64,000 bases of DNA from Actinophytocola sp963727495. GTDB taxonomy: Bacteria > Actinomycetota > Actinomycetes > Mycobacteriales > Pseudonocardiaceae. The notes under the pieces are model-generated. The model worked only from the letters and a program-made list of their open reading frames with translations, was not told where the DNA came from and searched no databases. The stretch spans positions 1 through 64,000 of the forward strand of contig CAVSGQ010000014.1 of NCBI GenBank assembly GCA_963727495.1. Direction: 5' to 3'. Of the stretch, positions 37,436-45,840 are shown piece after piece (the stretch's first letter is position 1; each line of letters starts with the position of its first letter). Both the position numbers and the translations under genes were made by a program.

Positions 37436-40386
37436 CGGTGGTCTCCCGGTGCCGTCGCCGACCCGTTCCGCGCGTGCCCGGCGCCCAGCGCCTCCACCTG
37501 CACGGCGCAGAACTTGAACTCGGGGATCTTGCCGAACGGGTCGATCTCGTCGATCGTCAGCAGGTTCGCCGCCGCCTCCCGGAAGTGGAACGGGATGAAG
37601 CAGTTGCCCAGCTGCTCGCGGTGCGATATCCGCACCCGCAGCTCGATCACGCCGCGCCGCGACCGCACCCGCACCATCTCGCCGTGCGCGAGGCCGCGGT
37701 CGGCGGCGTCCTTGGGGTGCAGGTAGACCTCCGCGATCGGCGAGATCGTGTCCAGCGCGAACGAGCGGCGCGTCATCGACCCGGTGTGCCAGTGCTCGAG
37801 CAGCCGGCCGGTGTTGAGCACCAGCGGGTACTCCGCGTCGGGCAGTTCCTTGGCCGGCAGCCACTGCGCGGGCACCAGGTGCGCGAGCCCGTCGTCGGTG
37901 TTGAACCGCTCGTCGAACAGGACCACGGTGCCGTCGGAGTGCTCGGGGTCGGCGTTCGGGTAGAGCTTCCCGGACAGGCCGAGGTTGTCGTGGCGGAGGT
38001 TGGCATAGGACGGCATCAGCGCCACCATCTCGTCGAACACCTGGCTGGCGGAGGTGTAGGACCAGTCCAGCCCGATCCGCCGCGCGATGTCCTGGATGAC
38101 CTCCCAGTCCACCCGGGCCTGGCCCGGCGGGTCCATCACCTTGCGGCCGAGCTGCACCCGGCGGTCGGTGTTGGTGTAGCTGCCGTCCTTCTCCAGGTAG
38201 GACGAGGCCGGGAGGATCACGTCGGCGAACTCGGCGGTCTCGGTGAAGAAGATGTCCTGCACCACCAGGAAGTCCAGCGCCGCCAGGGCCTTGCGCACCT
38301 TGTTGATGTTCGGGTCCGAGAGGAACGGGTTCTCGCCCAGCATGTACATGCCGCGCACCCCGCCGGGCTTGAGGGCCGAGCCGATGATCTCGGTGACCGT
38401 GAGGCCGCGTTCGGGATCGAGCCGGGCGCCCCACGCCTGCTCGAAGCGCTCTCGGGTCCCGTCCTTGTCCACGCCCTGGTAGTCCGGGTAGAACATCGGG
38501 ATCAGCCCGGCGTCCGACGCGCCCTGCACGTTGTTCTGCCCGCGCAACGGATGCAGCCCGGTACCGGGCCGGCCCACGTTGCCGGTGATCGAGCACAGCG
38601 CGATCAGGCAGCGCGCGTTGTCCGTGCCGGTGGTGTGCTGGGAGATGCCCATCCCCCAGTAGATGACGCCGGCACCCGCCTCGCCCCACTCCCTGGCGAC
38701 CGTGCGGATCAGGTCGGCGTCGACACCGGTGATCTGCGCGACGCGCTCCGGCGGGTAGTCGGCGACCGTGCGGGCCAGCTCGTCGTAGTTGGACACCCGC
38801 TCGGCGACGAACTCGCGATCGATCATCCCGAGGCGGATCACCTCGTGCATGATCCCGTTGTAGAACGCCACGTCCGTGCCGGGCTTGACCTGGCAGTAGT
38901 AGTCGGCGTGCTCGGCGACGGTGCTGGCGCGCGGGTCCACGTAGACGATCTTCGTACCGCGCCGGCGGGCCTGCTTGAAGAACGAGCTCGCGACCGGGTG
39001 GTTGGCCGTCGGGTTCGACCCGGTGATGATCACGATGTCGGCGTTGGCGACGTCGCCGTAGGTCGTGGAGACGGCGCCGGAGCCGACACCCTCGAACAGC
39101 GCGGCCACCGACGACGCGTGGCACAGCCGCGTGCAGTGGTCGACGTTGTTCGTGCCGAAGCCGGCGCGGATGAGCTTCTGGAAGAGGTAGGCCTCCTCGT
39201 TGGAGCACTTCGCCGAGCCGAACCCGGCGATCGCGCCCGGCCCGCCGTCGGCGTGGATCTCCTTGAGCCGCGCGGCGACCAGGCTCAGCGCCTCCTCCCA
39301 CGTCGCTTCCCGGAAGTGCGGCATGACCTCGTCGTAGTCGACGAGCCCGCCCGGCTTGCGCCGCCCGTCGCGGCCCATCTTCTTCCCGCCGCCGCTGCGG
39401 TTGCCACCCGCCCCGCCTCGGCCACGGTCGTTGTGCATGTCGCCGCGCACGTCGGCGGACAGCGGGCCCTTCGGGTAGGCGGAGTCGATGCGGATCAGCG
39501 GTGTGGTCAGCCGCTGCGGGGAGGCGGCGTAGTCCCAGCCGTAGCGGCCCTTCACGCACAGCCTGCTCTGCGAGCCCGGCTGGTCGCGGCCCTCGGCGAA
39601 CGCGATCGCGCCGCGCTCGCGGTCCACGTAGTAGGTCAGCGCGCAGCCGACGCCGCAGTACGGGCACACGCTGTCCACGGCGTCGAGCCGCTCGCGCGGC
39701 TGGATCGGGATGTTGTTGATGGCCTTGTTGGTCAGCGCGCCGGTCGGGCAGGCCTGCACGCACTCGCCGCAGGTGACGCAGGAGCTGGCGCCCATCGGGT
39801 CGTCGAGGTCGAACGCGATCCTCGTCGAGTAGCCCTTGCCGGAGCGGCCGATGACGTCGTTGCCCTGGATGTCGTCGCACGCCCGCACGCAGCGGTCGCA
39901 CAGGATGCAGGCGTCGTGGTCGACGTCGATGACCGGGTTCGACGAGTCGTGCCCGCGGCCCGAGCCGCACGGCAGGTCGGTCGTCTCGCGGGACACGCCG
40001 AACCCGTCGGCGAGGTCGAGCAGCAGGTTGTCCGCCGTGGTCGTCTGCTTCGGGTCCTCCGCGCGCGGTGGCTGGTCGGAGATCAGCAGCTCGGTCAGCA
40101 CCGCCCGGTTGCGCCGCAGTTCCTCGGTGTCCGTCCGGACCGTCATGCCGTCCTCGCACGGCCGCACGCACGCCGCGGCGAACGCGCGGCCGCCCGTGTC
40201 CACCACGCACATCCGGCAGACGCCCACCGGGTCGTAGCGCTCGTTGTGGCACAGCACCGGGATGTCGACGCCCACCTGCCCGGCGGCGTCGTAGATGGTG
40301 GTGCCCTCCGGCACGGTCACCGAATGGCCGTCGATCTCGGCCGTCACCGTCCGCACGGTCGTGGCCGGCTCTTCGAGGGTCGTCAT
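37432..40386 (-). CDS. fdhA: Formate dehydrogenase catalytic subunit (Mo/W-bis-pyranopterin)
   Basis: A 984-aa cytosolic NAD-linked formate dehydrogenase alpha subunit. The N-terminus is a [2Fe-2S] ferredoxin domain (CHNERYDPVGVCRMCVVDTG). Two ferredoxin motifs follow (CILCDRCVRACDD, CVTCGECVQACP), then the catalytic [4Fe-4S] site (SVCPYCGVGCALTYYV, RLCVKGRYGWDY). The metal ligand is Cys in NVDHCTRLCHASSVAAL (about residue 422), followed by the catalytic His; it is a Cys codon, not a UGA. A Gly/Arg-rich insertion (about 330-365) interrupts the domain. ATG 40386 has GGAG 8 bp upstream. The gene sits 63 bp after the AOR gene with TupABC upstream, so tungsten is a plausible metal. No fdhD gene is visible in the window. 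Confidence 0.95.
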   Translation of the reverse strand: MTTLEEPATTVRTVTAEIDGHSVTVPEGTTIYDAAGQVGVDIPVLCHNERYDPVGVCRMCVVDTGGRAFAAACVRPCEDGMTVRTDTEELRRNRAVLTELLISDQPPRAEDPKQTTTADNLLLDLADGFGVSRETTDLPCGSGRGHDSSNPVIDVDHDACILCDRCVRACDDIQGNDVIGRSGKGYSTRIAFDLDDPMGASSCVTCGECVQACPTGALTNKAINNIPIQPRERLDAVDSVCPYCGVGCALTYYVDRERGAIAFAEGRDQPGSQSRLCVKGRYGWDYAASPQRLTTPLIRIDSAYPKGPLSADVRGDMHNDRGRGGAGGNRSGGGKKMGRDGRRKPGGLVDYDEVMPHFREATWEEALSLVAARLKEIHADGGPGAIAGFGSAKCSNEEAYLFQKLIRAGFGTNNVDHCTRLCHASSVAALFEGVGSGAVSTTYGDVANADIVIITGSNPTANHPVASSFFKQARRRGTKIVYVDPRASTVAEHADYYCQVKPGTDVAFYNGIMHEVIRLGMIDREFVAERVSNYDELARTVADYPPERVAQITGVDADLIRTVAREWGEAGAGVIYWGMGISQHTTGTDNARCLIALCSITGNVGRPGTGLHPLRGQNNVQGASDAGLIPMFYPDYQGVDKDGTRERFEQAWGARLDPERGLTVTEIIGSALKPGGVRGMYMLGENPFLSDPNINKVRKALAALDFLVVQDIFFTETAEFADVILPASSYLEKDGSYTNTDRRVQLGRKVMDPPGQARVDWEVIQDIARRIGLDWSYTSASQVFDEMVALMPSYANLRHDNLGLSGKLYPNADPEHSDGTVVLFDERFNTDDGLAHLVPAQWLPAKELPDAEYPLVLNTGRLLEHWHTGSMTRRSFALDTISPIAEVYLHPKDAADRGLAHGEMVRVRSRRGVIELRVRISHREQLGNCFIPFHFREAAANLLTIDEIDPFGKIPEFKFCAVQVEALGAGHARNGSATAPGDHR

Positions 40387-40407
40387 CGCTGCTCCAACAT
40401 CGCCATT

Positions 40408-40420
40408 GCATACAGCATAC
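40408..40420. promoter_or_regulatory. GCATAC direct repeat upstream of fdhA
   Basis: GCATACAGCATAC lies 22 bp before the fdhA start. Read on the minus strand it contains CTGTATGC, also found just before the AOR gene, and close to CTGTAGCATAAC upstream of tupA. It is a candidate site for the cluster regulator at 45841-46770, based only on this shared pattern. Confidence 0.35.
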
Positions 40421-40449
40421 CGTTGAACCACGGCGTCACGTGGCCGACG

Positions 40450-42252
40450 CTATGCCTGCAGGTGAAGATCCGCCAGATCCGCCGCGACCACCCTGCCGTC
40501 CTCGTCCAGACCCCGCGCCCGGTAGTAGCCCGCGACCATCTCCCGGAGCCGGTCGGCGCTCAGCGCGGCCCGGCGGCCCGACCCCAGCTCCAGCGGGGTC
40601 TCCAGCATCCGGGCCGGCAGCGTGTCGTCCGCCGCGGTGGCGCCTTCCCGCAGGTTGAAGGCCCGTTTCGCGCGCACGATCCGGCGCGCCGTCGCGTGCA
40701 GCTCGTCCGCGTCGAGGTCCCAGCCGGTGACCAGAGCGAGCAGCCGGGCCCATTCGGTGAACGGGTCCTCGAACACGCCGCGGAGGAACTTGCACAAGAT
40801 CATCGAGTCCATCACGGCCGCGCGGTCCTCGGTGTCGACGGCGGCCGCGACGTGCGCCGGGCCGCCGGTGAACCGGTCCACGCCGCCGGACAGGTCGGCC
40901 TCGTAGGCACCCGAGCGGTTGTGGTCCGCGCCGCGGGCGTTGACCGCGAGACCGAGCGCCATCGACTGCAGGCTGCGCGGCTCGTAGCCGGGCATCTCCA
41001 GCCCCTTGACCTGTGCCGCGAAGTCGATCGAGCCCCGGCCGACCAGCTCCGCGGCGCGGCGGGACCCGTGCGCGAGCAGCTCACCGAGCCCGGGCCGGCG
41101 CGCGCCGATCTCGTCGAGCGCGCGCAGCAGGGCCGCGCCGTCACCGAAGCGCAGCCACGGCTCGTCGATCAGCCCGCGCTCCACGCACTCCATGGCCCAG
41201 GCGATCGTGCCGCCGGCGGAGATCGTGTCGATGCCGAGCTCGTCGCAGCGCGCGCTCGCCGCGAACACGTCGTCCGGGTCGTCGACACCGCACAGCGGGC
41301 CGAGCGCGAAGACGTTCTCGTACTCCATGCGCTGGCTGCCGCCGCCCTTGCGCGCGTAGATGTGCTCGCAGCCGATCGAGCAGGACGCGCAGCTGTTGCG
41401 GGCCACGCCGCGCAGCTCGTGCAGCTCCTCGGCGGCGAGCCTGGACGCGCCGTCGAACGTGGCGGCGGTGAAGTTGCGCGTGGGCAGGGTGCTGACCGCG
41501 TTGAACGCCAGCAGGTTCGCGAGCGTGCCGAGCTCGCGGTACTTCGCGGTGGCCGGGCCGAAGCTCTTCCTGCGCAGGTCCCGCGCGGCCTGGAGGACGC
41601 CGGCCTGGTCGGCGACACCGACCTTGGTGGCCGCCTTCACCAGCACGGCCTTGATGTTCTTCGCGCCCAGCACCGCGCCGAGCCCGCCCCGCCCGGCGTG
41701 CCGGCCGTCGTGGCTGATCGTCGCGTACCGCACCCCGCGCTCCCCCGCCGGGCCGATCGCGGCCGTGCGCCAGCCCCGGCCGAACCGTTGCCGCGCCCGG
41801 GTTTCCGCCTCGGCGGCCGGCAGCCCGGCGAGCTCCGGCGCCGGCTCGAGGCGCGCGCCGTCGCCGTCCACGAGGAGCACGGACAGCTCGTCCGCGCGGC
41901 CGCGGACCACCAGCGCGTCGTGTCCGGTGAGCTTGCCGGCGATGGCGAACTGGCTGGAGGCGAGCGCGTCGGTGAGCAGGCCGGTGAGCGGCGACTTCGC
42001 CACGACGGCGAACTTCGCGGAGGTCGTCAGCGGCGTGCCGACGAGCGAGGAGAACACGAACACCAGGGGTGCGGCCGGGGCCAGCGGGTCCACCCGCGGC
42101 GGGGCGAGCCGGTGCATCAGCCAGGTGCCCAGGCCGACGCCGCCGAGGTAGCACCGCAGCACCCGGTCGTCGAGCTCGAGCGCGCCGCTCGCGGCCGCGT
42201 GGCCGCCGACGTCGACGACCAGCGCCCGCCCGAAGAATCCACCCGGGGCCAT
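40450..42252 (-). CDS. Aldehyde:ferredoxin oxidoreductase (tungsten-type AOR)
   Basis: A 600-aa AOR-family enzyme, which interconverts aldehydes and carboxylic acids at a tungsto-bis-pyranopterin. N-terminal features are LGGVGLGTWLMHRLAPP and SAKFAVVAKSPLTGLLTDAL. Pterin contact is AGRGGLGAVLGAKNIKAVLV. The [4Fe-4S] ligands are CASCSIGCEHIY near 287-298 and a later Cys in MILCKFLRGVF. GTISAGG-type and PGYEPRSLQSMALGLAVNAR blocks are typical. ATG 42252 lies 26 bp after the MobA-like stop. With tungstate transport, cofactor genes and formate dehydrogenase on the same strand, it is probably the tungstoenzyme the cluster serves. AORs are unusual in high-GC actinomycetes. Confidence 0.93.
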   Translation of the reverse strand: MAPGGFFGRALVVDVGGHAAASGALELDDRVLRCYLGGVGLGTWLMHRLAPPRVDPLAPAAPLVFVFSSLVGTPLTTSAKFAVVAKSPLTGLLTDALASSQFAIAGKLTGHDALVVRGRADELSVLLVDGDGARLEPAPELAGLPAAEAETRARQRFGRGWRTAAIGPAGERGVRYATISHDGRHAGRGGLGAVLGAKNIKAVLVKAATKVGVADQAGVLQAARDLRRKSFGPATAKYRELGTLANLLAFNAVSTLPTRNFTAATFDGASRLAAEELHELRGVARNSCASCSIGCEHIYARKGGGSQRMEYENVFALGPLCGVDDPDDVFAASARCDELGIDTISAGGTIAWAMECVERGLIDEPWLRFGDGAALLRALDEIGARRPGLGELLAHGSRRAAELVGRGSIDFAAQVKGLEMPGYEPRSLQSMALGLAVNARGADHNRSGAYEADLSGGVDRFTGGPAHVAAAVDTEDRAAVMDSMILCKFLRGVFEDPFTEWARLLALVTGWDLDADELHATARRIVRAKRAFNLREGATAADDTLPARMLETPLELGSGRRAALSADRLREMVAGYYRARGLDEDGRVVAADLADLHLQA

Positions 42253-42259
42253 GTGTCGA

Positions 42260-42267
42260 CTGTATGC
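42260..42267. promoter_or_regulatory. CTGTATGC element before the AOR gene
   Basis: CTGTATGC ends 15 bp upstream of the AOR start. The same octamer (opposite strand) occurs before fdhA at 40408-40415, and a variant before tupA. It lies where a ribosome-binding site would be expected, and no clear AGGAGG-like motif is seen. Confidence 0.3.
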
Positions 42268-42278
42268 CCCCGCGCGCG

Positions 42279-43124
42279 TCAGCCGCCCGCGTCCGCCGAG
42301 AGGAAGGCCAGGGTGTCCCCCGTGACCAGCGGCGTCAGCGCGTCGCGGGTGACCTGGTCACCGTTCAGCGCGGCCACGACATGCCGGTCCAGCGTCAGGC
42401 CGACGGCCTGCGCGGCGGCCCCGATCGTCGCCGCGCGGACGGTGTTCGGCCGATGCCCGCCACCCTTCGCGAGCACCCCGAACCGCTCCACCACGATCTC
42501 GGGTGGTTCGCGGTCCCGGGCGGCCGCGTAGTCCTCGGGGGTGTTGACGTTGAGGACGGAGTCGAGCGCGGGGTCGTACTCGGCGAGCGCGGCGTCGTCG
42601 ACCAGTGCGGCGTCGTCGAGCTGCACGACCTCGCAGTGCTTGAAGATCATCCCGGGTCGCTGGTTGCCCTGCGCCAGCAGGTCGGCCACCAGCCCCGCGA
42701 TCCGGGTCCGGTAGGCCGCGGCGAGCGGCTGGCGGAACCCGCGCGCCACGGGCAGCGCCACGTCGGCGTCCCCGGTCAGCCCGCGCAGTACCCGGCGGAC
42801 GTAGGCCGGGTGCAGGAACGGCATGTCCGTGGAGCACACGAACGCGACCTCGGCGCGGTCGGCGACCGCCGCCAGCCCGGCGGCCAGCCCCTGCATCGGC
42901 CCGAGTCCCTCGACCGGATCCTCGACCACGGCGACGCCGGCCGGCAGGTCGGGCAGCTCCTGTCCGGGCGCGGCCACGACGATCACCGGGCCGTCGACCG
43001 TGCGCACCAGGACGGCGGCGGCCCGGTACAGCAGCGTCGACCCGTGCCACTCCAGGCCGGCCTTCGCCGCGCCCATCCGGGTGGAGCGCCCACCCGCGAG
43101 AACGATGCCAGCCGCGGTCGCCAC
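42279..43124 (-). CDS. MobA-like guanylyltransferase fused to a MoaD/ThiS-like domain
   Basis: A 281-aa two-domain protein. Residues 1-200 are a molybdenum-cofactor guanylyltransferase (MobA): GIVLAGGRSTRMGAAKAGLE, VEDPVEGLGPMQGLAAGLAA, FVCSTDMPFLHPAYVRRVLR and NVNTPEDYAAA. Residues 207-281 look like a ubiquitin-fold sulphur carrier: VVERFGVLAKGGG, LTLDRHVVAALNGDQVTRDA and a C-terminal GDTLAFLSADAGG ending in Gly-Gly, as MoaD and ThiS do. The fusion would join dinucleotide attachment and sulphur delivery steps of the cofactor. GTG 43124 is the only start before the Gly-rich loop. It lies between tupC (63 bp) and the AOR gene (26 bp). Confidence 0.85.
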   Translation of the reverse strand: MATAAGIVLAGGRSTRMGAAKAGLEWHGSTLLYRAAAVLVRTVDGPVIVVAAPGQELPDLPAGVAVVEDPVEGLGPMQGLAAGLAAVADRAEVAFVCSTDMPFLHPAYVRRVLRGLTGDADVALPVARGFRQPLAAAYRTRIAGLVADLLAQGNQRPGMIFKHCEVVQLDDAALVDDAALAEYDPALDSVLNVNTPEDYAAARDREPPEIVVERFGVLAKGGGHRPNTVRAATIGAAAQAVGLTLDRHVVAALNGDQVTRDALTPLVTGDTLAFLSADAGG

Positions 43125-43187
43125 CCGAGCGATGATAGTCAGCCACCGGCTCCGGGCACCGCCGTCGAGCCGGCGGACCCGCCGGCG

Positions 43188-44177
43188 TCAGGCGGGGTGG
43201 CCGCAGGCGCGGAGGTGCTCGGCGGCTATCGCGAGCCGGATCGCGCCGCCGGGACAGGTCGGGACGTCGGCGGTGGTGACCGCGGTGACCGGGCCGGTGG
43301 CGGTGTCCACGTCGAGCCGGATCGCCCCGCCGAGCGGGACCACCCGGCGCAGCACACCGTCGACCACGACCGCGCCGGGCGGGGGCGGCGTGGCGCCGGC
43401 GAGCGGGCTGCAGCGTTCGGGCCGCGCCACCAGCGTTCGCGCCTCGCCGGTGAGGGCCGGCGGCAGCCGGGTGGTGAAGCCGAGCAGGGTCGCGCACTCG
43501 AGGTCGGCCGGCGCGTCGAGGACGTCCGCGGTCGCGCCGATCTGCCGGACCTCCCCGGTCACCAGGAGGGCCGTGCGTTGCGCGAGCGCGCGCGCCTCCT
43601 CGCGATCGTGGGTGACGAACAGGACCGCGGCGTCCTGCCGGTCCAGCGCGGCGCGGAGGTCGGCGAGCAGGTCCGTCCGGGTGGTGGCGTCGAGACCGGT
43701 GAACGGCTCGTCGAGCAACAGCACGCGCGGCGCGACGGCGAGGGCCCGGGCGAGGGCCACCCGCTGCGCCTCGCCGCCGGACAGGGTGCGTGCGTGGCGG
43801 GCGGCGAGATGCGCGACGCCGAGCGCCTCGAGCCAGGGCCCGGCACGCCCGCGGGCCTCCCCGCGCCGTACCCCGCGCAGCCGCAGGCCGGCCGCGGCGT
43901 TGTCGAGCACCGTCGTGCGCTGCAGCACCGGCCGTTGCAGCACCGCCGCCACGGCACGGCGCAGCTCGGCGGTGGTGGCCACGTGCCCGTCGAGCAGCAC
44001 GGCGCCGGACCGGGACGCGGTGCCCAGGTGCGCGAGCGCCCGCAGCAGCGTGGACTTCCCGGCGCCGTTCTGCCCGAGGATCGCGAGGGTCTGCCCGTCC
44101 GGGATGTCCAGCGCGGGGACGGCGACGAGCTCCCGACCGCCCGCGGTGACCCGCAGATCGCGGCACCCGATGCTCAC
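43188..44177 (-). CDS. tupC: Tungstate/molybdate ABC transporter ATPase
   Basis: A 329-aa ABC ATPase. Walker A is LAILGQNGAGKSTLLRALAH near residues 34-53, the signature is TLSGGEAQRVALARALAV, Walker B is RVLLLDEPFTGLDATT, and the switch His is VLFVTHDREEA. The C-terminal 80 residues form a TOBE-like oxyanion-sensing region (GAVVVDGVLRRVVPLGGAIR). GTG 44177 overlaps the permease stop (GTGA). Gene order with a TupA-type binding protein assigns it to tungstate uptake; molybdate cannot be excluded. Confidence 0.9.
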   Translation of the reverse strand: MSIGCRDLRVTAGGRELVAVPALDIPDGQTLAILGQNGAGKSTLLRALAHLGTASRSGAVLLDGHVATTAELRRAVAAVLQRPVLQRTTVLDNAAAGLRLRGVRRGEARGRAGPWLEALGVAHLAARHARTLSGGEAQRVALARALAVAPRVLLLDEPFTGLDATTRTDLLADLRAALDRQDAAVLFVTHDREEARALAQRTALLVTGEVRQIGATADVLDAPADLECATLLGFTTRLPPALTGEARTLVARPERCSPLAGATPPPPGAVVVDGVLRRVVPLGGAIRLDVDTATGPVTAVTTADVPTCPGGAIRLAIAAEHLRACGHPA

Positions 44178-44875
44178 CGGGGGGCCGCTTGCCGGTGCTG
44201 GGCGGTCGTGATCACGAGGTTGACGACGAACGCGATGAGCAGCAGGACCAGGCCGAACGCGATGGCCAGCGCGAACTGGCCGCGGCTGGTGGCGAGCACC
44301 GCGGCGGTGGTGAGCACGCGGGTCTCGCCCGCGAGGTTGCCGCCGACCATCTGCGCGGCCCCGACCTCGCTGACCACGGCGCCGAACGCCGCCATGCCGG
44401 CCGTCAGCAGCGGCAGCTTCGCCTCCCCCAGCAACGCGCCGAGCGCGCGCAGCCGCGTCGCGCCCAGCCCGCGCATCTGCAGCAGGAAGTCCGGGTCGAC
44501 CTGCTGCAGCGCCGCGGCCGCCAGCGCGACCACGACCGGCGTGGCGATCGCGGCCTGCGCGATCACCATCGCGGTCGGGGTGTAGAGCAGGCCGAGCGCG
44601 CCGAGCGGACCGCTGCGCCACAGCAACACCGTGACGAACAACCCGACCACGACCGGCGGCATGCCCATGCCGGTGTTGGCGATCGCGTGCAGCGCCCGCC
44701 GCCCGCGGAACCGGCCGACGGCGAGCGCCGTGCCCAGCGGGACACCGAGCAGGAAGGCGACCAGCGTGGCGCTGAGGGACACGCGCAGGGTGAGCGCCGT
44801 GATCGCCCAGGTGTCCTGGTCGCCGGTCAGGAGCAGCCGCAACGCTTCGAGCAGGCCGTCGCCGAGCACGTCCAC
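44174..44875 (-). CDS. tupB: Tungstate ABC transporter permease
   Basis: A 233-aa membrane permease with five to six hydrophobic segments. The binding-protein-dependent transport signature is VVVALAAAALQQVDPDFLLQ followed by MRGLGATRLRALGALLGEAK (the EAA loop) and AFGAVVSEVGAAQMVGGNLA, which is typical of TupB/TSUP-like tungstate permeases. GTG 44875 follows the tupA stop by 4 bp, and the 3' end overlaps tupC by 4 bp. The product should pair with TupA and TupC. Confidence 0.9.
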   Translation of the reverse strand: MDVLGDGLLEALRLLLTGDQDTWAITALTLRVSLSATLVAFLLGVPLGTALAVGRFRGRRALHAIANTGMGMPPVVVGLFVTVLLWRSGPLGALGLLYTPTAMVIAQAAIATPVVVALAAAALQQVDPDFLLQMRGLGATRLRALGALLGEAKLPLLTAGMAAFGAVVSEVGAAQMVGGNLAGETRVLTTAAVLATSRGQFALAIAFGLVLLLIAFVVNLVITTAQHRQAAPR

Positions 44876-44879
44876 GCCG

Positions 44880-45746
44880 TCAGTTCCCCAGGGTCGCTTC
44901 GTCCTTGCCCGCGTCCGGCACGAACAGGGGCTGCTCGCCCTTGTCGGCGCCGAACTCGCCGATCATCCGCTGTGCGCGCGACCCGACGATCCAGTCGGCG
45001 AACGCCTTCGCGCCGTCCGGCTGGACCCGGTCGCCGGCGCGCTTGGTCATCTCGATGACGTGGTAGACGTTGAGCAGTGCCTTGTCGCCCTCGTTCAGCA
45101 CCTCGAGCGAGAGGGTCGACTTCTGGGACAGGTAGGTCGCCCGGTCGGTCAGGGTGTACGACGACGTCTCGCTCGCCACCCGCAGCGTGGCGCCCATGCC
45201 CTGGCCGGTGGATCGGTACCACTGTCCGGACGGGACGGTCTTGGTCGCCTCCCACAGCTTCTTCTCCCGGGCGTTGGTGCCGGACTCGTCGCCGCGGGAG
45301 ATGAAGCCCGCCTTCGCGGTGGCGATCTTCCGCATCGCCTCCGCGGCCGGCACGCCACGGATCCCCGCCGGGTCGTCCGCCGGCCCGACGAGGACGAAGT
45401 CGTTGTGCATGACCAGCCGGCGCTTCCCCGCGGTGCCCTCCGCCACGAACGCGGCCTCGGCGTCCGGGGAGTGCACGAGCAGGACGTCGGCCTCACCGCG
45501 GCGGCCGAGCTCGATCGCCTGGCCGCTGCCCACGGCCAGCGGCTTGACCCGCCATCCCGTGTCGTCGGTGAACGCCGGCAGCAGCACGTCGAGCAGGCCC
45601 GAGTCCTGCGTGCTCGTCGTGGTGGCGAGGATCAACGACTTCTCGTTCGAGGGCCCCGCCGCCTGGTCGGGCCCACCGCACGCGGCGAGCGACAGCAGAG
45701 CGGCCAGGACCGCCAGCACGCGGCCGACCGGGCGATGCCGGAGCAC
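44880..45746 (-). CDS. tupA: Tungstate-binding lipoprotein
   Basis: A 288-aa substrate-binding lipoprotein (LAVLAALLSLAACGG, lipobox LAAC). The hallmark LATTTSTQDSGLLDVLLPAF is the TupA tungstate-binding signature (TTTSTQDSGLLD), distinct from ModA. Other family blocks are DVLLVHSPDAEAAFVAEG, VMHNDFVLVGPADDPAGI, FISRGDESGTNAREKKLW and MTKRAGDRVQPDGAKAFADW. It should capture tungstate outside the membrane. GTG 45746 is the first codon of the cluster and faces the divergent winged-helix regulator gene across 94 bp. Confidence 0.92.
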   Translation of the reverse strand: MLRHRPVGRVLAVLAALLSLAACGGPDQAAGPSNEKSLILATTTSTQDSGLLDVLLPAFTDDTGWRVKPLAVGSGQAIELGRRGEADVLLVHSPDAEAAFVAEGTAGKRRLVMHNDFVLVGPADDPAGIRGVPAAEAMRKIATAKAGFISRGDESGTNAREKKLWEATKTVPSGQWYRSTGQGMGATLRVASETSSYTLTDRATYLSQKSTLSLEVLNEGDKALLNVYHVIEMTKRAGDRVQPDGAKAFADWIVGSRAQRMIGEFGADKGEQPLFVPDAGKDEATLGN

Positions 45747-45782
45747 GGTTCACCGCCTTCCGTGGGGGCCGGCTGATTCGAT

Positions 45783-45794
45783 CTGTAGCATAAC
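45783..45794. promoter_or_regulatory. CTGTAGCATAAC element in the tupA/regulator intergenic region
   Basis: This AT-richer element lies between the divergent tupA and regulator starts. It resembles the CTGTATGC sites before fdhA and AOR. If the winged-helix/PBP regulator binds it, it could control both directions. The evidence is pattern sharing only. Confidence 0.3.
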
Positions 45795-45840
45795 AACGCG
45801 GCACAAGGTTCGACCCGGCTGTGGACGTCGAGGGACACCC

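Noticed and set aside
39110..39150. Selenocysteine at the formate dehydrogenase active site
   Set aside because: The ligand codon is TGC (Cys) on the coding strand, with no in-frame TGA.
35684..40411. 1575-aa minus-strand frame joining the NuoEF gene to upstream sequence
   Set aside because: Only the 3' part from 37435 matches a protein; the rest is an alternative frame of fdhA.
37429..42531. 1700-aa plus-strand open frame
   Set aside because: It is antisense to fdhA and AOR, which have clear motifs, and its composition is the Arg/His/Val-rich shadow typical of high-GC genomes.
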